Shown here piece after piece: positions 25,638 to 34,137 of a stretch of 64,000 nucleotides of DNA. Every line of letters begins with the position of its first letter. The stretch's first letter is position 1. This DNA comes from Sphingomonas mollis. GTDB taxonomy: Bacteria > Pseudomonadota > Alphaproteobacteria > Sphingomonadales > Sphingomonadaceae. The notes below the pieces were generated by a model, which had not been told where the DNA came from, ran no database searches, and saw only the letters and a list, made by a program, of their open reading frames with translations. A program made the position numbers and the translations under genes. Location of the stretch: contig NZ_JAELXS010000011.1 of assembly GCF_016427505.1 (NCBI RefSeq), positions 1-64,000 on the forward strand, in the 5' to 3' direction.

Positions 25638-28028
25638 CTAGAGCTGGCGCAGCGCGCGGGCGGGTTCGGCGCGCGCGACGCGCCACGCCTGACCCGCGAC
25701 GGTCGCGGCGGCGATGGCGAGCGCGAGTGCGCTGGCGACGATGAAATAGAGCGGCGACAAATTGATCCGATCGTCGAACCCGCCCAGCCAGCGCGACATC
25801 GCGACCCACGCGATCGGCCACGCGATCAGGTTAGCGAGCGCGACCGGCCGCAGGAATTGCCCGAGCAGCAATCGCAGCACATCGCCGGTGGAGGCGCCCA
25901 GCACCTTGCGGATGCCGATTTCCTGCACGCGGCGCGCGGTGTCGAACGCGGCGAGGCCGTAGAGCCCGATGCACCCGATCAGCGCGGCCAGTATCGCACC
26001 GATCGTGAAGAGGCGGGAACGCTGGACGTCCTGTCGATAGAAGGAGTCATAGAGTTTCTGATCGACCGTCAGGGCGGCGAACGGGACGTTGGGCACGATG
26101 CGGCGCCACACCATCTCCATCCGGGCGAGTACCGTCGCCGTATCGGCGGCCCTGACGACCAGCACCGGGCTGAAACCGCCGTCGTCCCGATAGCTGTACG
26201 ACACCGCATTTAGCGGTTCGCGCGGGGTGGCGAACCGCATGTCCGCGACGACGCCCACGATCCGCGCGGAACGCTCCCCTTCCGATACCGACTGGCCGAC
26301 CGCGGCGGCCGGCGTGGCGAAGCCCAGACGTCGGGCGGTGGTGCGATTGACGACGACCATGTGCTCGCGTTTGTCGGCATCCGTACCGGTGCGGGTTTCG
26401 TCGGTCGGAAAGCGCTGCGGATCGAACAGCCGACCGGCGAGCAGCTTCACGCCATAGGTTTCGAAGAACCGGTCGCCGATCGTTGCCTGCAGGATCATGG
26501 GTGGTTCGCCGGTCGCGCCGGCGCGGTGCATCGCGCTGATCGAATAGCTGCCGCCGGTCGGCGCGATCCCGCTGGTCGTGACGGCCGTTACGCCGGGCAA
26601 CGTGCGGATCGCGGCGAACAGTTCGCGCCGCTGCGACGCATCCACCGCCGCGACGCCATAGCTGGGCGCCATGATGAGGCCGTTGCGGGCAAAGCCGAGA
26701 TCGGCATTCTGGACGTGGCGTATCTGCGCGACGAGGACGGCGGTGCAGATCATCAGCGCGATCGCGATGCCGAACTGAAGCACGACCAGCACCTTGCGCA
26801 GGCGTGCGCCAGCGCGGTCGCCGCCAGACGTCCGCGCTGCGGCCAGCACACCGGCGGGCTGAAAGCGGGATAGGACGAAGGCAGGATGGAAGCCGGCCAG
26901 CAACGACACCAGCGCGACCAGCAGCGCGAGCGGCGGCAGGATCGAGTTCGCGCCCAGATAGGCGATCGTCAGGTCGGTGCCGCCGATCGCACTGATGAAG
27001 GGCAGCGCGATCTCGGCGAGCGCCAGCCCCGTCAGCGACGCCAGCGTCACCGCGACCAGCGCTTCACCGAGCAGTTGCAGGACCAGTGCCCGGCGGGTCG
27101 CGCCGACGACCTTGCGCATCGCGATCTCCCGCGCGCGAAGTCCGGCGCGGGCGGTCGCGAGGTTGACGTAGTTGACCACCGCCAGCAGCAGCGCGACGGC
27201 ACCCACCGCGCCGAGCACCGTCACGCCGGTCCGGACATTGTCGGCGGCGAGATGCACGCTCGCCAGCGGTACGATGCGCGTCTGCGCCAGATCGACCATG
27301 CCGACGGGGAAATCGGGATCGGGGTGGCGTTTGACGAACGCCGGCAGATCGCGCGTCACGCGGGCGGCGGCGATCGCATCGGGAAACGACAGGAAGGTCC
27401 GGAACCCCTTGCCGCGCTGTCCGGTCGCGTCCGGCGCCAGGGCGGTGAACAGGTCGCTGGTGTAGGAAATATTGCCGGGCAGCGGCCGTAACACCGCGCC
27501 GATCCGGTAGATTTGGGCCTTGCCGTCGATCACCACGGTCAGCGTCCGCCCGATCGACGATGCCTTGCCGAAATAACTCCGCGCGACGGGTGCGGTGATG
27601 ACGATGCCATCGGGACGCGCCAGCGCCGTGGCGGGATCGCCTTCGAGGACGGGAAATTGAAAGAGCCGGAAATAGGCTGGATCGACCTGCGCCATCGTCT
27701 GGGCGACCAGCGTCGTGCCGTTCTGCACGGCAGCATCGAACTGGAGAAAGCGCGCGCCGGTGGTGCCGGGATAATCGGCCTTCATCTGGCCGAGCATGGT
27801 CGGCAGCGAGGGTATCTCCACCCTCGGGTTGCCGGGGAACTGCAGCGACCGATCGACCATCCACACCCGCTGCCACCCCGGCAGCACCCGGTCGTACCCC
27901 GTCTCGAACCGGACGAAGAGATACAGCACCAGGAATACCGCGATGCCGAGCGCCAGCCCGCCGATGTTGAGCGCGGCGAACAGCTTGTGGCGGGTCAGCG
28001 AGCGATAGAGGCTGGTCGCGATCGACAT
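25638..28028 (-). CDS. ABC transporter permease, FtsX/MacB type (first of two)
   Basis: The ATG at 28028 overlaps the stop of the 28-residue membrane peptide gene (ATGA) and gives 796 residues with the same start as its paralogue (LYRSLTRHKLFAALNIGGLA). The arrangement is the same: N-terminal helix, periplasmic domain, central FtsX domain with ARAGLRAREIAMRKVVGATR, second periplasmic domain, and a C-terminal FtsX domain with LIGCIGLYGLAAFDTARRVQ and EIGIRKVLGAS. It works with the ATPase at 28114-28794. A longer in-frame reading upstream is out-of-frame sequence of the ATPase gene and is not supported. Confidence 0.9.
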   Translation of the reverse strand: MSIATSLYRSLTRHKLFAALNIGGLALGIAVFLVLYLFVRFETGYDRVLPGWQRVWMVDRSLQFPGNPRVEIPSLPTMLGQMKADYPGTTGARFLQFDAAVQNGTTLVAQTMAQVDPAYFRLFQFPVLEGDPATALARPDGIVITAPVARSYFGKASSIGRTLTVVIDGKAQIYRIGAVLRPLPGNISYTSDLFTALAPDATGQRGKGFRTFLSFPDAIAAARVTRDLPAFVKRHPDPDFPVGMVDLAQTRIVPLASVHLAADNVRTGVTVLGAVGAVALLLAVVNYVNLATARAGLRAREIAMRKVVGATRRALVLQLLGEALVAVTLASLTGLALAEIALPFISAIGGTDLTIAYLGANSILPPLALLVALVSLLAGFHPAFVLSRFQPAGVLAAARTSGGDRAGARLRKVLVVLQFGIAIALMICTAVLVAQIRHVQNADLGFARNGLIMAPSYGVAAVDASQRRELFAAIRTLPGVTAVTTSGIAPTGGSYSISAMHRAGATGEPPMILQATIGDRFFETYGVKLLAGRLFDPQRFPTDETRTGTDADKREHMVVVNRTTARRLGFATPAAAVGQSVSEGERSARIVGVVADMRFATPREPLNAVSYSYRDDGGFSPVLVVRAADTATVLARMEMVWRRIVPNVPFAALTVDQKLYDSFYRQDVQRSRLFTIGAILAALIGCIGLYGLAAFDTARRVQEIGIRKVLGASTGDVLRLLLGQFLRPVALANLIAWPIAWVAMSRWLGGFDDRINLSPLYFIVASALALAIAAATVAGQAWRVARAEPARALRQL

Positions 28029-28114
28029 CAGGCGGCTTTTTTCCTGGCGTCGAGATAGCGGGTGATGACGATCACCAGAATGACGACCAGGGCGATGTCG
28101 AACAGGCGACGCAT
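28028..28114 (-). CDS. 28-residue single-helix membrane microprotein inside the ABC operon
   Basis: The ATG at 28114 overlaps the ATPase stop (ATGA), and the TGA (28028-28030) overlaps the permease ATG by one base. The frame therefore exactly fills the gap between the two genes. The product starts MRRLFDIALVVILVIVITRY and ends in LDARKKAA: two arginines, one hydrophobic helix of about 15 residues, then a positively charged tail. That is a typical small inner-membrane protein. Coupling at both ends strongly suggests translation. It could be an accessory subunit of the transporter or only a translational bridge; I know of no described family. It is too short for most annotation programs. Confidence 0.6.
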   Translation of the reverse strand: MRRLFDIALVVILVIVITRYLDARKKAA

Positions 28115-28794
28115 CAGGCGGCCCGCCGCGCGGACGACAGGATGCGCCCGTCGAGCATGTTGACGGTGCGTTTGGCGATGTCGGCATGCGCGGGGCTGTG
28201 GGTGACCATCACGATCGTGGCGCCGCCCGCGTTCAGTTCGGACAGGATGTCCATCACCTGCGCGCCGTTTTCGGTATCCAGATTGCCGGTCGGCTCGTCC
28301 GCCAGAATCAGCTTCGGCTCGCCGACGATGGCGCGCGCGATCGCGGCGCGTTGCTGCTGGCCGCCCGACAGCTGATGCGGATAATGGTCGCGGCGGTGGC
28401 CGATCGCGACCCGGTCCATCGCCGCGGCGACGCGGTCGCGCTTCTCCTTCGCGGGGATCGATCGATAGGCGAGGCCGAGCGCGACATTCTCCGCGATCGT
28501 CAGTTCGTCGATCAGGTTGAAGCTCTGGAACACGAAGCCGAGGCGATCGCGGCGAAGCTTCGCGAGTTCCGCTTCGGGCGCCTTCGCGATGTCGGCCCCC
28601 TCGAACAGATAACGCCCGCCGGATACGCGGTCGATCGTGCCGAGCACGTTGAGCAGCGTCGATTTGCCGCATCCCGACGGTCCCATGATCGCGACGAATT
28701 CACCCGCGTCGACGGTCAGGTCGATATCGGCGAGCGCGGTCGTCTCGACCTCATCGGAGGCGTAGCGGCGGCTGACGTCATGGAGTGCGATCAT
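28114..28794 (-). CDS. ABC transporter ATP-binding protein (MacB/LolD type)
   Basis: This 226-residue ATPase has Walker A GPSGCGKST (about 38-46), a Q-loop (FVFQSFNL), the signature LSGGQQQRAAIARAI, Walker B LILADEPTGNLD and the switch His in VMVTHSPAHA. LFEGADIA and the ENVALGLAYR stretch fit the LolD/MacB subgroup. It powers the FtsX-type permeases that follow. It is 12 bases downstream of the adaptor gene and overlaps the microprotein gene by one ATGA. Confidence 0.95.
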   Translation of the reverse strand: MIALHDVSRRYASDEVETTALADIDLTVDAGEFVAIMGPSGCGKSTLLNVLGTIDRVSGGRYLFEGADIAKAPEAELAKLRRDRLGFVFQSFNLIDELTIAENVALGLAYRSIPAKEKRDRVAAAMDRVAIGHRRDHYPHQLSGGQQQRAAIARAIVGEPKLILADEPTGNLDTENGAQVMDILSELNAGGATIVMVTHSPAHADIAKRTVNMLDGRILSSARRAA

Positions 28795-28806
28795 GGATTG
28801 GGGTCC

Positions 28807-30087
28807 TTACTGGAGGAGCAGGGTCTGGTAGGCGGCGTAGGTGCCGAGCGCGGACGTGACGATGCGGTCGCCGGGCGCGAGGCCGGCGGTGATCTCGACC
28901 TGATCGGGATTGCGCCGCCCGGTGGTGATCGCGCGACGCACCGCCTTGTTCTCACCATCGAGGACGAAGGCGGTGGTGCCGCCCGCATCGAGCCAGCCGC
29001 CCGACGGCGCCACGATCGCGGGCCGGTCGGCGCCGAGGACGAGGCGAAGATCGACCGTCTGGCCGCGGTTGAGCCCGGCGGGGGCGGCGCCGACGAAGCC
29101 CAGCTCGACCCGGAACCGCCCTTCGGTCACCTGCGGCAGGACGCGTAGCACCGTCATCCTGACGCCATGGGCGTCGATGTCGGCGGTCGCAGGCTGGCCG
29201 GCACGGACGCGGCCGAGATAGAATTGATCGACGTCGGCGGTCAGTTTCCACCGTCCCTCGGAATCGATCTGGCCGACCGCATCGCCGGGCTTCAGCGTCT
29301 GCCCCGGCTGGAGCGTGAAGGCGGTCAACCGGCCCGCAACCGGCGCGCGGACGGTGAGGGCGGACAGGCTGCCGCGAACCATCGCCAGACTTTCGCGCAG
29401 TTCGCGCGCGGTCGCGGCGATCCCGGTCGACTGGTCGGCGAGCGTCGCATCCGCCTGCGCCCGTCCTGCGCCGAGCGCGGCGACGCGGGCGCGCTGGTAC
29501 ACAACATCCTCGCGCAGCGGATCGATCGCGGGTTTGGTGATATAGCCCTTGTCGAACAGCGGCTGCCGTTGTGCCAGCAGCGCCTCTGCCTTGGTCAGCG
29601 CGTTGCGCGCATTGGCGACCTCCTGATCGCCGTCGAGCCGGTTGCGCTGGATCGCCAGTCGCTGCCCGTCGATCCCCGATAATTGCCCGACGATCCCGGC
29701 GGATCGGGTCGCAACGTCGAGTTCGAGTTGCGGGTTGGCCAGCCGGGCGAGTGGTGCGCCCGCGCCGACCATCTGTCCATCGACCACCGCCAGCGCCGCG
29801 ACCTGCCCGCCCGACACCGCGGTGACATAGACGGTGTTCAGCGGGACGACCTCGGCGCGGAGCGGCACATAGTCGCGGAACGGCGCGCGCTCGACCACGC
29901 CGGTCCGCACGCTTGCGGTGTCGACCGACAGCGCCCCCGATCCGGGAAGCAGCAACCAGCCCACGACTGCCGCGGCCAGGCACATGAGCGCGATGGCGGC
30001 GCGAACGACCAGCTTGCGACGCCGCGCGTGCGGTCGTGCGATCCGCCGGTCCATCGCCGCGCCGGTAGTCTGGGGTGTTGCGTTCAT
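28807..30087 (-). CDS. Periplasmic adaptor (HlyD/MacA-like membrane fusion protein)
   Basis: In this 426-residue protein a short cytoplasmic Arg-rich segment precedes one membrane helix (about 28-48, VVRAAIALMCLAAAVVGWLL). A barrel-sandwich half (VSGGQVAALAVVDGQMVGAG) follows, then a long coiled-coil hairpin (about 120-230) and a second lipoyl half (VRAPVAGRLTAFTLQPGQTL). A beta-barrel domain completes it. This is the MacA-type adaptor arrangement, linking the inner-membrane ABC transporter to an outer-membrane channel. No TolC-like gene lies in the window. First gene of the operon, divergent from the two-component genes at 30215. Confidence 0.9.
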   Translation of the reverse strand: MNATPQTTGAAMDRRIARPHARRRKLVVRAAIALMCLAAAVVGWLLLPGSGALSVDTASVRTGVVERAPFRDYVPLRAEVVPLNTVYVTAVSGGQVAALAVVDGQMVGAGAPLARLANPQLELDVATRSAGIVGQLSGIDGQRLAIQRNRLDGDQEVANARNALTKAEALLAQRQPLFDKGYITKPAIDPLREDVVYQRARVAALGAGRAQADATLADQSTGIAATARELRESLAMVRGSLSALTVRAPVAGRLTAFTLQPGQTLKPGDAVGQIDSEGRWKLTADVDQFYLGRVRAGQPATADIDAHGVRMTVLRVLPQVTEGRFRVELGFVGAAPAGLNRGQTVDLRLVLGADRPAIVAPSGGWLDAGGTTAFVLDGENKAVRRAITTGRRNPDQVEITAGLAPGDRIVTSALGTYAAYQTLLLQ

Positions 30088-30214
30088 GCGGACACTGTGC
30101 CGGACAAAGCAAGATTATGCTAAAGCACTGCAAAGGCTATATAAATCGATCAGGTTGGCGATGCGACTGTCCGCTGGCATAAGCAACTGTCCGATTCCGA
30201 ACAGGTGTGCCCCC
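30088..30214. promoter_or_regulatory. Divergent control region of the export operon and its two-component system
   Basis: These 127 bases separate the adaptor gene and the response regulator gene. On the + strand CTATATAAAT (about 30137-30146) resembles a -10 region. ACTGTCCG occurs twice (about 30166-30173 and 30186-30193), 20 bases apart, and could be a direct-repeat operator for the adjacent regulator. I do not see a convincing -24/-12 sigma-54 promoter on either strand. Confidence 0.35.
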
Positions 30215-31432
30215 TTGTCAACCAAATCACCCCAGGTGCTGGTGATCGACGACGATCCCGACATCGTAAAGGCGGCGGCATTGCTGTTGAGCCGTCATGG
30301 CATCGACGTGACCGGTGCCGGCGATCCCGATGCGGCGTGGGTGAAGCTGGCCGAGCGGCGTTTCGATGCGATCCTGCTCGACCTGAATTTCGCGCGCGGG
30401 CAGACCAGCGGCGACGAAGGCTTCGCGATGCTCGAACGGCTGATCGCGGCGGATAGTGACGCGGTCGTCGTCGTCGTCACCGGCCATAGCGGTATCAGCG
30501 TGGCGGTGCGCGCGATGCGGGAGGGGGCGAGCGACTTCGTCATCAAGCCGTGGAGCAACGAGCGCCTGCTCGCGACGACACAGCGCGCGATCGATCTGGC
30601 GCGCGCCAAACGCGCGGTCGCACCGGCGCCGGTCGGGGGCGATGGCGCCTTCCTGCTGGGCGAGGACGCGAGCATCGTGCGGGTCCGCGATCTCGTCGCG
30701 CAGGTTGCGCCGACCGATGCCGCGGTGTTGGTCCGCGGCCCCGCCGGATCGGGCAAGAGTCTGGTCGCGCGGGCGCTGCTCGCCGGCGCGCGGCGCGGTG
30801 GTACGGTGGTGACGGTGGATGGCGGCGGCACCGTCCCCGATCTGCCCGCAGACGGCACGCTGGTGATCGAGGACGTCGATGCGATCCCGCGCGCGGCACA
30901 GGCCGAATGGGTGCGCAGGTGCGGTACGACGCGGATCGTCGCGACCAGTCGGCTCGATCGTGCTGCCTTGCGCGCCGCGCTGATCGACGATCTGCTGTAC
31001 CGGATCAACACGATCGAGATCGACTTGCCACCGTTGCGCGATCGTGGCGGCGATGCGGTGCGGCTGGCGCGGCATTTCCTCGATCTGTTCGCCGCCCGCT
31101 ATGCCCGACCGGCAAAACCGATCGGTGACGAGGCGGCCCGCGCGATTGCCGCCGATCGCTGGCCCGATGACGTCCGCGGCCTGCGCCAGGCGTGCGAGCG
31201 CGCGGTGCTGCTTGGGACCGGGGCGGTCCATGACGTCGCCGATTTCGCCCTGTCGGTTGACATCGACGATCCGGTCCCGCGCGCCATCGCCGACCTGAAC
31301 CTGGCGCGGGGCGAAAAGGCCATGGTAGCCGCCGCGCTCCAGCGCCACGCCTTCAACGTCAGCCGTGCCGCGGCCGAACTGGGATTGACCCGTGCCGCGC
31401 TGTACCGGCGGATGGACAAGCATGGGTTCTGA
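30215..31432 (+). CDS. NtrC-like response regulator without the sigma-54 contact loop
   Basis: Read from TTG 30215 (MSTKSPQVLVIDDD) it has 405 residues; an in-frame ATG at 30161 would add 18. The receiver domain (about 7-125) has Asp56 as phospho-acceptor. The AAA+ domain keeps Walker A (RGPAGSGKS, about 177-185), a Walker-B-like TLVIEDVD and the arginine region DDLLYRINTIEIDLPPLRDR. The stretch between Walker A and B is shortened, and the GAFTGA loop needed to remodel sigma-54 holoenzyme is absent. The C-terminus is a Fis-type helix-turn-helix (RAAAELGLTRAALYRRM). It therefore probably activates or represses sigma-70 promoters, like Rhodobacter NtrC. Its gene overlaps that of the histidine kinase by 11 bases. 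Confidence 0.9.
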   Translation: MSTKSPQVLVIDDDPDIVKAAALLLSRHGIDVTGAGDPDAAWVKLAERRFDAILLDLNFARGQTSGDEGFAMLERLIAADSDAVVVVVTGHSGISVAVRAMREGASDFVIKPWSNERLLATTQRAIDLARAKRAVAPAPVGGDGAFLLGEDASIVRVRDLVAQVAPTDAAVLVRGPAGSGKSLVARALLAGARRGGTVVTVDGGGTVPDLPADGTLVIEDVDAIPRAAQAEWVRRCGTTRIVATSRLDRAALRAALIDDLLYRINTIEIDLPPLRDRGGDAVRLARHFLDLFAARYARPAKPIGDEAARAIAADRWPDDVRGLRQACERAVLLGTGAVHDVADFALSVDIDDPVPRAIADLNLARGEKAMVAAALQRHAFNVSRAAAELGLTRAALYRRMDKHGF

Positions 31433-32588
31433 CGCGCGTGCCATCGTCCGCGCGATCGCGTTGTTCGCGGCGGGGATCGTCGCGGCTATCGGCTGGGTCC
31501 ATGGCCTTTATGCGACCGCTGCGCTGGCGGTGATCGCCGCGCTGTGGATCGGGGCGGCGGCGCATCACGTCGCGCGACGCCGGGCCTCGCCGCCGCCACC
31601 GCCGTCTCCGCTGCCGGTCGGCGACGACGCGCGTGAGCGGCGGCGGCTGGCGGCCTATCTCGACCTGTCACCCGCGCCGCTCGTCGCACTCGATGCGCGC
31701 GACCGGCTGCACGCGGTCAATCGGGCCGCGCGACGGCTGCTCGTCGCCGACGATCTCGTCGCGCTTCCACCGGCGGCGCTGGTCGAGGCGATCGGCGCCG
31801 CCGTGCCGGGCCGTGCCGCCTCGGTGCGGATCGATACGGAAAAGGGCGTCCACACCTTCGCCATCCTCACGACCGATCTCACCGGCAGCGGGATGGCGAC
31901 GCGCGTGGCGGCGCTGATCGACATCGACAGCGAGATGAAGGCGGTCGAGGCGCAGGCGTTGCGCGACCTGTTGCAGGTGCTGAGCCACGAGATCACCAAC
32001 ACGCTGACGCCGATCGCATCGCTTGCGCGGACGGCGGCGCAGATACTGGAGGACGGCGATGCCGAACGCGATACGGTCCACGACGCCGTCGAAACGGTGG
32101 CGCGGCGGGCAGAGGCATTGCAACGCTTCGTCGAGGCGTATCGGGCGATGGCGCGGTTGCCCGTGCCTGCGCTCGCGCCTGTTCATCTCGCCCCCCTAGT
32201 CGCCGACATCTCGCGGTTGTTCGATACGCGGTGGCCCGCGGCGTCCCTGACGCTCGACCTTCGCGCGGCACCCGCGACCGTTCGTGTTGACGCCGACCAG
32301 TTGATCGCCGCGCTCTGGGCGCTGTTGCAGAATGCCGCCGAGGTGGCCGTCGCCGTCACGCTCGACATCCGGACGACGGTCGGTGCCGTCGAGTTTATGG
32401 TCGGCGACGACGGACCCGGTATTCCCGCCGCGAATGGGGACGCGATTTTTCAGCCGTTCTTCACCACCAAGCCCCAGGGGAGCGGCGTAGGTCTCGCGCT
32501 GGCCCGCCAGATATTCCGCGCGCACGGTGGTGATCTGGTGCTGTTCGCTGTTCAGCCGGCAAGGTTTCTGGCGACGTTGCCGATCTGA
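31422..32588 (+). CDS. Sensor histidine kinase, partner of the NtrC-like regulator
   Basis: The ATG at 31422, inside the regulator's last codons, gives 388 residues. Two adjacent membrane helices (about 8-50) leave only a few periplasmic residues. A PAS-like domain (about 75-180) follows. The H-box reads LQVLSHEITNTLTPIASL, and the ATPase domain has LLQNAAEVAV (N-box), GDDGPGIP (G1) and GSGVGLALARQIFRAHGG (G2). The 'SHEI.N.LTPI' form is that of the NtrB/NtrY-like group. Without a periplasmic domain it likely senses the membrane state or an intracellular signal, perhaps the substrate load of the divergent exporter (inference). Confidence 0.92.
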   Translation: MGSDARAIVRAIALFAAGIVAAIGWVHGLYATAALAVIAALWIGAAAHHVARRRASPPPPPSPLPVGDDARERRRLAAYLDLSPAPLVALDARDRLHAVNRAARRLLVADDLVALPPAALVEAIGAAVPGRAASVRIDTEKGVHTFAILTTDLTGSGMATRVAALIDIDSEMKAVEAQALRDLLQVLSHEITNTLTPIASLARTAAQILEDGDAERDTVHDAVETVARRAEALQRFVEAYRAMARLPVPALAPVHLAPLVADISRLFDTRWPAASLTLDLRAAPATVRVDADQLIAALWALLQNAAEVAVAVTLDIRTTVGAVEFMVGDDGPGIPAANGDAIFQPFFTTKPQGSGVGLALARQIFRAHGGDLVLFAVQPARFLATLPI

Positions 32589-32646
32589 ATGGTGCGGATC
32601 GCGTCGGCCTTTCGACCGTTTGGCCAACAGATCGAAGGAGTTGCCG

Positions 32647-33105
32647 ATGTTGCGTTCGTTTCTGATGGGTCTGGTCGCTGGCCAACGTGCGATGACGCCA
32701 CTGGCCGCATTGGCGGGGGCTGCGCGACGCGGGACGCTGCCGGAAGACAATCCGCCGGCGCGACTGATGGCTCTTCCCCTGATCTCGGCAGGCGGCGTGG
32801 CGATGGGCGCGGCCGAGATGGCGGGCGACAAGATGACGACCGCGCCGGACCGCACGGTTTTCCTGGGGCTGCTCGCCCGCACCATCACCAGCGGCTTCGC
32901 CGGCGCGACGCTTGCCCCGCCGAAGCGGCAGCTGGCGGGTGCGGCGATCGGTATCGGCGCGGCGATCGCTTCGTCTTACGCAGGTCTTGCCGCGCGGAAA
33001 TGGGCGATGCGGCGGTGGGGACAGACGGCGACCGGATTCGTCGAGGATGCGATCGTGTTCACCGCCGCCAACATGATCGCCAACGCGAAACCGGCAAAGT
33101 CCTGA
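32647..33105 (+). CDS. DUF4126 membrane protein
   Basis: The protein has 152 residues from the ATG six bases after GAAGGAG. It is small and hydrophobic, Gly/Ala-rich, with about four membrane segments. MGLVAGQRAMTPLAALAGAA at the start, GDKMTTAPDRT in the middle and WGQTATGFVEDAIVF near the end match the DUF4126 family as I know it. The function of the family is unknown. It stands alone, 58 bases after the kinase gene, and converges on a thioesterase gene 11 bases away. Confidence 0.82.
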   Translation: MLRSFLMGLVAGQRAMTPLAALAGAARRGTLPEDNPPARLMALPLISAGGVAMGAAEMAGDKMTTAPDRTVFLGLLARTITSGFAGATLAPPKRQLAGAAIGIGAAIASSYAGLAARKWAMRRWGQTATGFVEDAIVFTAANMIANAKPAKS

Positions 33106-33116
33106 GACGACTGTCG

Positions 33117-33578
33117 CTAGCCGGCAGCGGCCTCAAGCGGAAAGACCAGCAGGGTCGATGTCGCGGAGGCGCATAGCCGCCCCTGAGCATCGACCAGTCG
33201 CGCTTCCGAAAAGCCGACCCGGCGGCCCAGCGAGACGATCTTCCCCTCGGCGCGCACCGGTCCACTCTGGTCGCTCAGCGCCCGGTGGTACGATATCTTG
33301 AGTTCCAGCGTCGTATAGCCTTGTCCTGCCGGCAGGCTGGAATGGACGGCACAGCCGCAGGCGCTGTCGAGCAGCGTCGCGGCATAGCCGCCATGTACCG
33401 ACCCGATCGGATTGAAGAACTTGCGCGAAGGCGAACCCTCGAACACCACCCGACCGCGTTCCAGTTCGACCAGGGCGAAATCCAGCGTTTCGCCGATCGG
33501 GGGATGAAGATTGGCCGCCATCAGGGCCGCCAGCTGGTCGTGACCGTCAAGGCCGGCATGGTCGATCAACACGTTCAT
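33117..33578 (-). CDS. PaaI-family acyl-CoA thioesterase
   Basis: This 153-residue protein has a single hot-dog domain. NPIGSVHGGYAATLLDSACG (about 70-89) is the PaaI/YbgC-type motif, with the active-site Asp on the long helix. TTLELKISYHRAL is the matching beta-strand region. It should hydrolyse aryl- or acyl-CoA thioesters; the substrate is open. The ATG at 33578 is preceded by AAGGA. A longer reading to 33650 is possible but has no ribosome binding site. Confidence 0.88.
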   Translation of the reverse strand: MNVLIDHAGLDGHDQLAALMAANLHPPIGETLDFALVELERGRVVFEGSPSRKFFNPIGSVHGGYAATLLDSACGCAVHSSLPAGQGYTTLELKISYHRALSDQSGPVRAEGKIVSLGRRVGFSEARLVDAQGRLCASATSTLLVFPLEAAAG

Positions 33579-33803
33579 GGGCGGACATCCTTGTCTTGAT
33601 GGGTTTGCGGGTCGGGCTGCGTTGCCGGTAGCAGGCATGTTTGTTGACAACTAATCAGGTGTGCGTTGAATCAGTGATCTGGCGAATGTGCCGCTTTGGT
33701 GCCCGACCCGCCGATCCCGCGAGTATCTGTGCCCACGCATAGTTATGCTTGCGCCTTGAGTCGGGGTTGGGCAGGACCGCCGGCCAACCCGGAGATGATT
33801 ATC

Positions 33804-34070
33804 ATGGCCAGCCATGTTCAGATTGACCATGCCAGTGTCACCGACAACGACGTCGCGCGGCAGATCGAGTTTACGGCCGAGATCGACGGCGAAGAGGTCG
33901 AGTTTGCGGTCAAATATGCCGTGCTGAAGGAACTCAGCGGCGACGAACCCGAAGACGATGCCGTCGAGATGTTCGAGCGGTTCAGCGACGAGATCCTCGA
34001 TGTCTGCGAGGAGGTGGCGGCCAAGCGCCCAGCCGCGACCGTCGTGATCGACGAGAGCGATCTGGAGTAG
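33804..34070 (+). CDS. Small acidic DUF1488-like protein
   Basis: This 88-residue protein starts at ATG 33804, nine bases after GGAG; another ATG at 33795 adds three residues. It is strongly acidic (IEFTAEIDGEEVEFAVKYAV, then LSGDEPEDDAVEMFERFSDE) with an alternating strand-then-helix pattern that resembles DUF1488 proteins; the assignment is tentative. No catalytic motif is visible. It is probably a cytosolic stress or accessory protein. It is flanked by a thioesterase (divergent) and a metallohydrolase gene 67 bases downstream. Confidence 0.75.
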   Translation: MASHVQIDHASVTDNDVARQIEFTAEIDGEEVEFAVKYAVLKELSGDEPEDDAVEMFERFSDEILDVCEEVAAKRPAATVVIDESDLE

Positions 34071-34137
34071 AGCGGCCGCCTGACCGGCCAGCCCATCGCA
34101 CGATCGTAACATTGCGCCGACAAGGGGCGATGGGATC

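Noticed and set aside
23639..25744. 701-codon + strand frame opposite the second permease
   Set aside because: Shadow frame with extreme Arg/Asp content; the permease on the other strand has a clear fold and paralogue.
30088..30214. Sigma-54 promoter for the exporter operon, expected from the NtrC-like regulator
   Set aside because: No convincing TGGCAC-N5-TTGC element was found on either strand, and the regulator lacks GAFTGA.
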